From: Onstottus_B sp035558335
GTDB lineage: Bacteria > Acidobacteriota > Blastocatellia > UBA7656
DNA length: 13,577 nucleotides
Direction of reading: 5' to 3'
Assembly (NCBI GenBank): GCA_035558335.1
Contig: DATMCM010000626.1
Location: 1 to 13,577, forward strand
This document shows positions 8,055 to 13,577 of the stretch, in pieces. How positions within the stretch are numbered: the first letter of the stretch is position 1; each line of letters opens with the position of its first letter. The notes below the pieces were generated by a model. That model saw only the letters and a list, made by a program, of their open reading frames with translations, was not told the origin of the DNA and made no database searches. The position numbers and the translations under genes are program-made.

Positions 8055-8089
8055 GTGGTCCTCCGTGGTGATTGTGCTTGAGCGCGAAT

Positions 8090-8117
8090 TCTATAGTACA
8101 GTTCCGAAGTGGTGCAA
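8090..8117 (-). promoter_or_regulatory. Sigma70-type promoter for the three-ligase operon
   Basis: On the minus strand TTGCAC (8117-8112) and TATAGA (8095-8090) are separated by 16 bases, giving a predicted transcript start near 8083. That leaves a leader of about 30 bases before the ATG at 8054, which includes the GGAGG site. Both hexamers match the consensus at four or more positions. Housekeeping sigma factors recognise this pattern in most bacteria; use of this site is inferred. Confidence 0.6.
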
Positions 8118-8166
8118 CTTCATCACATGGGAGGCGTTCGTTTCGTGTGTGAGCGCCAGAACCGCT

Positions 8167-8176
8167 GTGCTACAAT
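8167..8176 (+). promoter_or_regulatory. Extended -10 promoter for the exported LolA-like protein gene
   Basis: TGTGCTACAAT ends at 8176: a TACAAT -10 hexamer preceded by a TGn extension. The -35 region (about 8147-8153) is weak, as often with extended -10 promoters. The predicted start is near 8183, about 60 bases before the TTG start at 8244. It points away from the ligase promoter, with about 55 bases between the two elements, room for a shared regulator. Confidence 0.5.
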
Positions 8177-8243
8177 TTTCGCCGGCCCAATCATCAAAGT
8201 TTATTAGCACGGCGAGACCGACGTTCAACGGAGGGAGACTCGA

Positions 8244-9233
8244 TTGTTTAGCTTGGTGGAAAAGCTCAGGATATCGTCGATTATCCGGGGGTTGGTTATT
8301 ATGCTGGCGGCTGCTCTGCTGCTTGCGCCGTCTTCGCTATCGGCCGCAGGTCAGGACCAACAGAAGAAGCCAGCCGCGCCCGCAGTAACCAAAAAAGACG
8401 AGGGCAAGGTCCCGACCGGCAAAGAGCTCGAGAAGGACAAGAAGGCGCTCGAACAGGATAAGACAAAGGCAAATCAGCCTACCCTCACCAAGGCGGAAGC
8501 CAACGTGGAATTGGCGCTCCTGGCCTACGGCGGTCGCAAGCAGCTTGAAACTGTTCGCAGCGCTATCCAGGAAGAAGGCACGATCCGGCTGGCCACGGAT
8601 CAAGGCGACCTCACCGGCGTCTTCAAGCTGCGCTCGATGAGGAAGGAGAAGTCCTGGCTGGACTTGCTTCGAGTCGACCTCGAGCTTTCTCCGTCCGGCG
8701 CAGCCGGGAGCGGAACGAGCTCGCCAGGAATTAAGTATGTCGTCGCGTTCAACGGCGCTACCGTCTGGTCGGCGCAAAACAATCAGTACATCAACCCTAA
8801 ACCCGAGGCCGAAGTTGCTTTTCGCGCCCAACTTAGCCACGAGTACACTGCGTTGCTGCGCTACAAGGAAGACGGGTCGAAGGTTGAATTCGTCGGGCCC
8901 GAAACGATAGTTGGAGTGCCAACGACTGCGCTCGACTTGACCAACCCCAACGGCGATAAGACCCGTTACTGGCTCAGCACCGGCTCGCCTAAGAAGGCCG
9001 GCACCTTCCGAATCCTGCATCTGGAATACGAGTTAAAGCTTGGCGAGGGGAAGCCGCCGGTTAAGTATCGCATCTCGTATTTCTACACTCCGTTGCGGAT
9101 CGTGCAGAACACGCTGGTGCCCACGCGAAGGGTAATGACACAAGATGGCAAATTCGTTCAGGAAATCTCGCTGACAAACGTCACGTACTCGGCCAAGCTC
9201 GATCCGGAGATCTTCCTTCATCTCGAGCAATGA
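8244..9233 (+). CDS. Exported LolA/LolB-like protein of unknown function
   Basis: The 329-residue product begins with a signal peptide: a basic n-region, a hydrophobic core (about 16-29) and a likely cleavage after the Ser-Ala-Ala around 33-35. A Lys/Glu/Gln-rich, probably disordered linker follows (37-85). The rest (86-329) starts with LALLAYGGRKQLETVRSA and has a run of beta-rich segments, the pattern of outer-membrane lipoprotein-sorting-like (LolA/LolB fold) domains. No lipobox Cys is present, so a soluble periplasmic location is likely. The start is TTG, chosen because GGAGGGAG at 8230-8237 lies just 6 bases upstream and no in-frame ATG precedes the signal peptide. It is divergently transcribed from the ligase cluster. 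A role in carrying lipids or another hydrophobic ligand is a fold-level inference only. Confidence 0.75.
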   Translation: MFSLVEKLRISSIIRGLVIMLAAALLLAPSSLSAAGQDQQKKPAAPAVTKKDEGKVPTGKELEKDKKALEQDKTKANQPTLTKAEANVELALLAYGGRKQLETVRSAIQEEGTIRLATDQGDLTGVFKLRSMRKEKSWLDLLRVDLELSPSGAAGSGTSSPGIKYVVAFNGATVWSAQNNQYINPKPEAEVAFRAQLSHEYTALLRYKEDGSKVEFVGPETIVGVPTTALDLTNPNGDKTRYWLSTGSPKKAGTFRILHLEYELKLGEGKPPVKYRISYFYTPLRIVQNTLVPTRRVMTQDGKFVQEISLTNVTYSAKLDPEIFLHLEQ

Positions 9234-9291
9234 ATCGCAAATAAGCTGGGCCGGATTCCATTACCCCTGTGGAACAATGCAAAGGTGAACA

Positions 9292-9621
9292 CTAGGAATC
9301 AAGATACTCATCGATGCTCAGCCCGACGCGCGCAAGGAATTGATCCGCCATCGATGGAATATCGTCGACGGTCTCATCCAGCGATATCCGTTCAATCCGC
9401 CACATCGGAAGGAAGACGTTCGTCAGCCCGATGTTCCGCTCACCCCGCACGATCGACTGAGTCCAATCGTAAAAAGTGTTCAAATCGATTCCACGCACAA
9501 ATGCGCCCGAGATGCTCAGCTCGCGCAGGATACCCCAAATTTTTTCGCGAGGGCTGTGCAAATACACAACCACGGGCGAGCCGGGCGGAACGCCGCTGGA
9601 TGATGAGTAGTCATGAGCCAT
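9292..9621 (-). CDS. Small conserved-looking protein, possibly PilZ-like
   Basis: A 109-residue cytoplasmic protein with no signal peptide. The stretch WGILRELSISGAFVRGIDL (29-47) recalls the second motif of PilZ domains ([D/N]xSxxG), with Glu at the first position. The usual RxxxR first motif of cyclic-di-GMP binders is not evident, so nucleotide binding is doubtful. The second half (48-109) is acidic and includes a hydrophobic FLPMWRIERISLDE segment. The ATG start is preceded by GAAGGG at a spacing of 6, which supports a real gene. It lies 84 bases after the thiolase gene on the same strand, and its 3' end faces the end of the exported-protein gene 58 bases away. I do not recognise a named family; its function is unknown. 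Confidence 0.7.
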   Translation of the reverse strand: MAHDYSSSSGVPPGSPVVVYLHSPREKIWGILRELSISGAFVRGIDLNTFYDWTQSIVRGERNIGLTNVFLPMWRIERISLDETVDDIPSMADQFLARVGLSIDEYLDS

Positions 9622-9705
9622 TCGTTGCCCTTCTAATTTGCAATTTGCTGTGCCTGGTCTACGGCGGATAATCCAGGAACCCGAAGAACGCTTCTCCCTC
9701 TAAAA

Positions 9706-10887
9706 TTAGCGCTCCACGATCATCGCGATTCCCTGCCCGCCTCCTATGCACAGCGCTGCGAGTCCACGCCTCACGTCTCGACGCTTCATCTCGTAAAGAA
9801 GCGTCACCAGTACTCGCGCGCCACTTGCGCCGATCGGATGTCCAAGCGCGATCGCTCCGCCGTTCACGTTGACACGCGAGCCATCCAACCCCAACTTCGC
9901 AAGCACCGCGAGACTTTGAGCCGCAAACGCCTCGTTCAGTTCAAAAAGGTCAATGTCTTCGATCGCGAGGCCGGCTTTCTCGAGCGCGCGCTCGATGGCC
10001 GGTACCGGCCCAAGGCCCATATACCGTGGATCGACGCCGGCGGACGCGTAAGAAACAATCTTCGCCACCGGCGCCAGTTCGTTTAACCGAACGCGTTCTT
10101 CGCTTGCGACCACGAGTGCCGCCGCGCCATCGTTGAGCCCCGAGGCGCTTCCCGCCGTAACCGTCCCATCCTGTCGCTTGAACGCCGGCTTCAATCGAGC
10201 GAGCGCTTCCACGGTCGACCCCGCACGCGGATGTTCGTCGATCTTGAAGGGCAACGGCTCGCCCTTCTTTTGCGGTAGCATGACCGGAACGATCTCGTCT
10301 ACGAATTTGCCGCTTGCTATCGCGACCTCGGCCCGGTGCTGGCTGGCGGCCGAGAATTGATCCTGCGCCTCGCGCGAAACGCCGCACATCTCGGCGACGT
10401 TCTCGGCTGTTATTCCCATGTGACAGCCGGCCATCGCGCAGGTCAGCCCTTCGCTCAACATTGAATCAACAAGCTCGCCGTTTCCGAGCCGGTAGCCCCA
10501 GCGAGCGTCCTTCAAGATGTATGGCGCGCGGCTCATCGATTCCATACCACCGGCAACGATCAAATCGGCATCGCCGGCGGCGATCGCCTGAGCCGCCAGG
10601 GTCACCGCTTTCAGGCCCGAGCCGCAAACCTTGTTGACAGTGAACGACGGCACGCTGTCAGGGATGCCGGCGGCGAGGGCCGACTGCCGAGCGGGGTTCA
10701 TTCCGGCTCCGGCTTGCAGTACGTTTCCCATGATTACTTCGTCGATGTCGCCAGGGTCCAACCCGGCGCGGTCGATTGCGGATTCGATGACGACGCGTCC
10801 AAGCTCCGAGACCGGCAACTCTTTGAGCGAGCCCCCGAACGTTCCGATTGCGGTTCGAGCGGCGCTAACTATTACTGCCTTGGACAT
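9706..10887 (-). CDS. Acetyl-CoA acetyltransferase (thiolase)
   Basis: This 393-residue enzyme condenses two acetyl-CoA to acetoacetyl-CoA or runs the reverse thiolytic cleavage, in the cytoplasm. All thiolase landmarks are present. The nucleophile Cys88 is in VNKVCGSGLKAV, NEAFAAQ supplies the Asn loop, and GHPIGASGAR carries the catalytic His at about 350. CIGGGQG carries the acid/base Cys at about 380. Length is typical of tetrameric biosynthetic/degradative thiolases (AtoB/PhaA type). No beta-oxidation, mevalonate or polyhydroxyalkanoate partner gene lies nearby, so the pathway is undetermined. The ATG has no clear ribosome binding site. The gene follows the ConA-like lipoprotein by 72 bases on the same strand. 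Confidence 0.95.
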   Translation of the reverse strand: MSKAVIVSAARTAIGTFGGSLKELPVSELGRVVIESAIDRAGLDPGDIDEVIMGNVLQAGAGMNPARQSALAAGIPDSVPSFTVNKVCGSGLKAVTLAAQAIAAGDADLIVAGGMESMSRAPYILKDARWGYRLGNGELVDSMLSEGLTCAMAGCHMGITAENVAEMCGVSREAQDQFSAASQHRAEVAIASGKFVDEIVPVMLPQKKGEPLPFKIDEHPRAGSTVEALARLKPAFKRQDGTVTAGSASGLNDGAAALVVASEERVRLNELAPVAKIVSYASAGVDPRYMGLGPVPAIERALEKAGLAIEDIDLFELNEAFAAQSLAVLAKLGLDGSRVNVNGGAIALGHPIGASGARVLVTLLYEMKRRDVRRGLAALCIGGGQGIAMIVER

Positions 10888-10959
10888 CCCGTTCTACGCT
10901 TTCTGATTAAGATGATGAGTATTCCATCCGAGATACTCGGGGCGAAGCCGACTGTGGCG

Positions 10960-11610
10960 CTACCGACTAACTTTCACATCGTCAAACGTCTGACCGTTCT
11001 GCGCGTAGCAGAAGAGTCCTATCTTCCCTCGACGATAAGAGCCATCCTTAACCTCAAAAAGTTCGTGCCCGTCAATTCGAGCAGTGAGCATTTCGCCGTC
11101 TACTTTGACTTCGATGCTCAACTCGACCCCCGGACGATAGCCTCTAGGCGTCGACCACAGCTCAGTGTAGTCAGCGCCATCTCGCTTGTCCAACCGCGTG
11201 ATTGGCCCGCTGTTGAACCCATCTTGAATGAAGATCAACCGGTAAAAATGCTCCGCATCGATCCATCGAAACACTACTCCAAAGCCGTCATCATCCGTAG
11301 GCCTTGCCTTTAGCTGAAAGGTGTAGTCGCTCCAACCCGAGTCTCCCGCCACGATAAATGTGCCGTACCATCGTCCGATGAAATCGCCACGCCGGCCCCA
11401 GATGTTACTTCGTTGATGAAGCGATCCATCCTTCTCGACTCTCCAATCGGAAGGCCCTTCGACCGTGTCGGGATCATCCACGACCGTCCAGTTCAGAAGC
11501 CGGTCGTCGTGAAACCGCTCGTCCAGCAAAACGTGGTTGCAACTGGTGAACTCGATCGCGATCAGTCCGATCAGAAGGATCCGGAGACTGCGTTCAAGGC
11601 TGAATGACAT
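10960..11610 (-). CDS. Predicted lipoprotein with a ConA-like (DUF1080-type) domain
   Basis: From ATG 11610 the product has 216 residues. The N-terminus has Arg7 and Arg10, a hydrophobic core (11-19) and FTSC ending at Cys24, an acceptable though non-ideal lipobox, so lipidation is likely. The mature part starts with LLDERFHDDRLLNW and contains WSDYTFQLKA, GFGVVFRWIDAEHFYRLIF and GKIGLFCYAQNGQTFDDV. This is the recurring pattern of DUF1080/3-keto-disaccharide hydrolase-like and LamG-like jelly-roll domains, which often bind or act on carbohydrate. The catalytic status cannot be judged. The frame is open up to an ATG at 11760, but that version would add 50 residues overlapping the phosphatase gene and would bury the signal peptide, so the shorter start is preferred. 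No Shine-Dalgarno is evident. It starts 35 bases after the phosphatase gene. Confidence 0.8.
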   Translation of the reverse strand: MSFSLERSLRILLIGLIAIEFTSCNHVLLDERFHDDRLLNWTVVDDPDTVEGPSDWRVEKDGSLHQRSNIWGRRGDFIGRWYGTFIVAGDSGWSDYTFQLKARPTDDDGFGVVFRWIDAEHFYRLIFIQDGFNSGPITRLDKRDGADYTELWSTPRGYRPGVELSIEVKVDGEMLTARIDGHELFEVKDGSYRRGKIGLFCYAQNGQTFDDVKVSR

Positions 11611-11645
11611 CGTTCGGGGGATAGGCCTGTTCCAGATACGCGGCG

Positions 11646-12395
11646 TCACCGAATGACCGAAGCTCCAGCGGTCACGGGCTTGCGGGTTCGCAGCCGTTCG
11701 ACTTCGGTCCTGCCCGTGGGATGCGCTTGATAGAGCGTGAACGTCTCCACCTGAATGCACGACAGCGGACTATCATTCTCTCCGCTCGTGTCGATGCCTA
11801 CGCAGCCGCCGTTAATGTAGATGCCGAATTTTCGATTGCGCCCTTCGCGTGGCAAGTACTGAGTCGGTGTGTGGCCGAAGAAGCAAAGCTTGCCCTCATA
11901 TCCCTTGAAGAAATCCAGATCGCGAGTCCAAACCAGCACGTCGGGATCTGTATCGGAAGCCAGCTCGCCCGGGATCAAACCGGCGTGAACATAGATCGCC
12001 TGCTCGTCTTCATGAAAGAACGGCAGCGAGCGAAAGAATTCAACGTGCTCTTCCGGGATCTTGATGTCTGAGACATCCTTCAGCTCTTCAAGCTCGAACC
12101 CGTAAGCCGCCAGGGTCGCCAACCCGCCGTTTTCCGGAATCAGCCATTGCAAGTCACCGTAGTCCAGACAATCCAAAAGCATCTGTTCGTGGTTTCCTCG
12201 CAGCACCACCACGTTGGGGTTCGATTCCGCGAGGTCCATAACCAAATCGACGACTCGGGGAGCGTCCTTACCACGATCGATCAAATCGCCAAGGAACACA
12301 ATCTTGTCGTTGCGCAGGTTCCACGGAACGTTCTTCATCAACTGTTCCACCAGTTGAGGCCGCCCGTGAATGTCGCCTATGACGTAAGTCGCCAT
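11646..12395 (-). CDS. PPP-family metallophosphatase (serine/threonine phosphatase-like)
   Basis: This cytoplasmic protein (249 residues from ATG 12395) has the full phosphoesterase signature: GDIHG (7-11), GDLIDRG (36-42), GNHE (67-70), HAGLIPGE and FFGHTPTQY. These supply the Asp, His and Asn ligands of a two-metal centre. The order and spacing are those of the bacterial PPP group, which includes PrpA/PrpE protein phosphatases and ApaH-type dinucleoside-tetraphosphatases. The sequence alone does not tell protein from nucleotide substrates. A TTG directly upstream (12398) could also start; ATG is preferred. The gene begins 24 bases after tyrA and is probably co-transcribed, although no biochemical link to tyrosine synthesis is apparent. 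Confidence 0.9.
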   Translation of the reverse strand: MATYVIGDIHGRPQLVEQLMKNVPWNLRNDKIVFLGDLIDRGKDAPRVVDLVMDLAESNPNVVVLRGNHEQMLLDCLDYGDLQWLIPENGGLATLAAYGFELEELKDVSDIKIPEEHVEFFRSLPFFHEDEQAIYVHAGLIPGELASDTDPDVLVWTRDLDFFKGYEGKLCFFGHTPTQYLPREGRNRKFGIYINGGCVGIDTSGENDSPLSCIQVETFTLYQAHPTGRTEVERLRTRKPVTAGASVIR

Positions 12396-12419
12396 CAATT
12401 TGAATCAACTTTCTGACCG

Positions 12420-13289
12420 TCAACGCGAGTCGCCGCGATCCGTGCGAGCCCGAAGACTTCTAATCACTTCGTTAGCCTTTTCGAACGCGATACCCACCGC
12501 GGCGAAATCGCCACTCGCGATCGACGACCTTGTTTCTTCAAGCCCGCAGATCACTTCATCGAGCGCCAGGGTTATCTCGTCTGCATTACTGCGGCAAATA
12601 TCTTCCCACACCGACCACCGGCTCCCTGCTAAACGCGCCATCTCGGTAAAGCCGCCTCCCGCCAGTCCGAGATCCGCCTCATTTACTCCGCACGCCAAAG
12701 CTGTGGTTAGCAACTGAGGCACGTGGCTCAACCGGGCGACGACACGATCGTGCTCTTCCGCGGTGAGCTTTACTGGTCTCGCTCCTATGTCGAGCACCAT
12801 CGACTCAACCATCCGAGCGGCGGGCGATTCCTCTTTCAAATCACCTAAAACCAGTCCATAAGGCGCTCCTCGAAACAACTCTGCATCGGCGAACTCGACG
12901 CCGGCGTTGTGGCTTCCGGCCATCGGATGTCCACCCACAAAGGTCACATGTGAGGGCAGGGCCTCACGCGCCGCGCGGCAAATCTCGCGTTTCGTGCTTC
13001 CCGCATCGGTGACTATCGCTCCCGCTTTCAAAAGCGATCCACGAGTGCGCAAGAACTCAATGATGGCCCCGACCGGCGCGGCCAAATAAACAAGATCCGC
13101 TTCGCTGACGTTCCGAGCACCAAAAGAATCCTCGACGCTGTCGATTACCCCTCGAGCGCAAGCTCGTTCGAGAACGTCGCTCGAGTCGGAGCCCGTTATC
13201 CGTTCGGCCAATCCGGCGCGCCTCGCCGCCAGGGCAAAAGACCCGCCGATCAATCCGACCCCAACGATTGCGATGTGCTTGAAGCGCAT
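12420..13289 (-). CDS. tyrA: Prephenate dehydrogenase (TyrA)
   Basis: This 289-residue enzyme oxidatively decarboxylates prephenate to 4-hydroxyphenylpyruvate in tyrosine synthesis; an arogenate-specific variant cannot be excluded. The N-terminal Rossmann fold has GVGLIGGS (10-17) and GSD with Asp35 at the end of the second strand, which favours NAD+ over NADP+. DAGSTK (95-100) and GGHPMAGS (119-126) follow, with His189 in the HDRVVARLSHVPQ segment. The C-terminal helical dimerisation part contains FTEMARLAGS and WEDICRSN. There is no fused chorismate mutase and no C-terminal ACT domain. The ATG start lacks a ribosome binding site; the sequence immediately before it is the heptamer repeat. 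It sits 79 bases after the aroF-type gene, which fits a small aromatic amino acid operon. Confidence 0.94.
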   Translation of the reverse strand: MRFKHIAIVGVGLIGGSFALAARRAGLAERITGSDSSDVLERACARGVIDSVEDSFGARNVSEADLVYLAAPVGAIIEFLRTRGSLLKAGAIVTDAGSTKREICRAAREALPSHVTFVGGHPMAGSHNAGVEFADAELFRGAPYGLVLGDLKEESPAARMVESMVLDIGARPVKLTAEEHDRVVARLSHVPQLLTTALACGVNEADLGLAGGGFTEMARLAGSRWSVWEDICRSNADEITLALDEVICGLEETRSSIASGDFAAVGIAFEKANEVIRSLRARTDRGDSR

Positions 13290-13292
13290 ATC

Positions 13293-13377
13293 AAGGACTG
13301 AGGACTGAGGACTGAGGACTGAGTGATAAGGCGAGAAGTAACAGCCCTCCGTCCTCAGTCCTTTTGCCTCAGTCCTT
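13293..13377. repeat. Inverted heptamer repeats forming a sliding hairpin between aroF and tyrA
   Basis: AAGGACTGAGGAC (13293-13305) is the exact reverse complement of GTCCTCAGTCCTT (13351-13363). The 11-mer CCTCAGTCCTT recurs directly at 13353-13363 and 13367-13377. In the minus-strand transcript two copies of GGACTGA are followed by four copies of TCAGTCC, so a stem can form in several registers, with loops of varying length. The second copy includes the TGA stop of the aroF-type gene. The tyrA start lies just downstream, so the structure may affect termination, read-through or tyrA translation; that role is inferred. Confidence 0.7.
13295..13322. repeat. Four tandem GGACTGA heptamers
   Basis: GGACTGA occurs four times head to tail at 13295-13301, 13302-13308, 13309-13315 and 13316-13322. 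The array ends 5 bases from the tyrA start codon, on its upstream side. It resembles the short tandemly repeated heptanucleotide elements described in filamentous cyanobacteria and seen as intergenic clutter in other large genomes. Copy number is likely to vary between strains by slippage. Confidence 0.9.
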
Positions 13378-13577
13378 CAGCGCAGCGGCCTCCACTCCCG
13401 TGGCCATCTCGCGTCCGACCGCTTCTGCGATCAGCCGTAAGCGGCGTGTCAGCTCTTCGAATTGATCGGGCAACAACGACTGCGCGCCATCGCAAAGAGC
13501 GTTCTCCGGGTCGTTGTGAACTTCTATCAACAACGCGTCGACTCCTGCGGCCACCGCTGCCTGCGCGACCGGAGGAA
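13369..13577 (-). CDS. aroF: DAHP synthase, C-terminal fragment cut by the right edge
   Basis: The last 69 codons of a 3-deoxy-D-arabino-heptulosonate 7-phosphate synthase, which condenses phosphoenolpyruvate and erythrose 4-phosphate as the first step of the shikimate pathway. The run AAVAAGVDALLIEVHNDPEN followed by ALCDGAQSLLPDQFEEL is the conserved end of the AroF/B. subtilis AroA-type (type I-beta) barrel. It includes the EVH and DGxQSL motifs near the active site and is followed by a helical tail. An apparent GTG start at 13554 is not the true start, because the frame stays open and homologous to the window edge. The stop codon lies inside a GGACTGA repeat copy. tyrA follows on the same strand, consistent with a shared operon. 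Confidence 0.9.
   Translation of the reverse strand, partial: PPVAQAAVAAGVDALLIEVHNDPENALCDGAQSLLPDQFEELTRRLRLIAEAVGREMATGVEAAALKD

Noticed and set aside
7164..8081. 305-codon plus-strand open frame antisense to the RimK-like gene
   Set aside because: Same reasoning: the minus strand carries clear ATP-grasp motifs, a promoter and GGAGG, while the plus-strand product has no recognisable motif.
8337..9020. 227-codon minus-strand open frame opposite the exported-protein gene
   Set aside because: The plus strand has the signal peptide, strong ribosome binding site and promoter; the minus-strand product looks like a shadow.
9234..9291. Possible bidirectional terminator between the converging genes
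   Set aside because: Only a 5-6 bp TTCCA/TGGAA-type stem without a T-run is visible, too weak to call.
10714..11313. 199-codon plus-strand open frame spanning the thiolase-lipoprotein junction
   Set aside because: It crosses two minus-strand genes with good family evidence and has no motif of its own.
11611..11760. Longer start of the ConA-like lipoprotein
   Set aside because: It would overlap the phosphatase gene by over 100 bases and place 50 polar residues before an obvious lipoprotein signal peptide.

Overview
The window reads as a stretch of chromosome from a Gram-negative-type bacterium with a mid-fifties GC content by eye. Diderm-like traits are a bifunctional class A penicillin-binding protein of PBP1b type, a predicted lipoprotein and an exported LolA/LolB-like protein. 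TTG and GTG starts are used, several genes have weak or no Shine-Dalgarno sequences, and a GGACTGA heptamer is tandemly repeated. Together these suggest an uncultured Acidobacteriota-like lineage, but this is a low-confidence inference without a marker gene. I see no rRNA, tRNA, CRISPR array, insertion sequence or phage gene.

Layout, left to right. Positions 1-42 hold the first codons of a minus-strand gene that runs off the left edge, behind a strong GGAGG site. About 400 bases without a gene follow. Then comes a minus-strand block: PBP1b-like peptidoglycan synthase (446-2983), a gap of about 350 bases, a DUF4956/MgtC-like membrane protein (3338-4447), and a compact cluster of three amide-bond-forming ligases. 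The ligases are, in transcription order, a RimK-like ATP-grasp enzyme (7095-8054), a circularly permuted ATP-grasp-like enzyme (5744-7087) and a YbdK/GCS2-type carboxylate-amine ligase (4559-5659). Upstream lies a divergent intergenic region with a promoter on each strand; the plus-strand one serves a secreted LolA/LolB-like protein (8244-9233), the only plus-strand gene called.

The right part is another minus-strand run. In transcription order it holds the C-terminal end of an AroF-type DAHP synthase (cut by the window), prephenate dehydrogenase tyrA, a PPP-family metallophosphatase, a ConA-like lipoprotein, an acetyl-CoA acetyltransferase and a 109-residue PilZ-like small protein. AroF and TyrA are the first enzyme of the shikimate pathway and the committed step to tyrosine. 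The rest of this run has no obvious shared pathway.

The most interesting part is the ligase cluster at 4559-8054. Its three enzyme types mirror the order of chemistry GshA-like, GshB-like and glutathionylspermidine-synthase-like, which suggests a small peptide, thiol or peptide-amine metabolite whose identity the sequence does not reveal. A perfect 11-bp hairpin sits directly before the ribosome binding site of the last ligase gene, and the first two ligase genes are almost certainly translationally coupled. A second noteworthy element is the heptamer repeat between aroF and tyrA, which includes the aroF stop codon and reaches to within 5 bases of the tyrA start.
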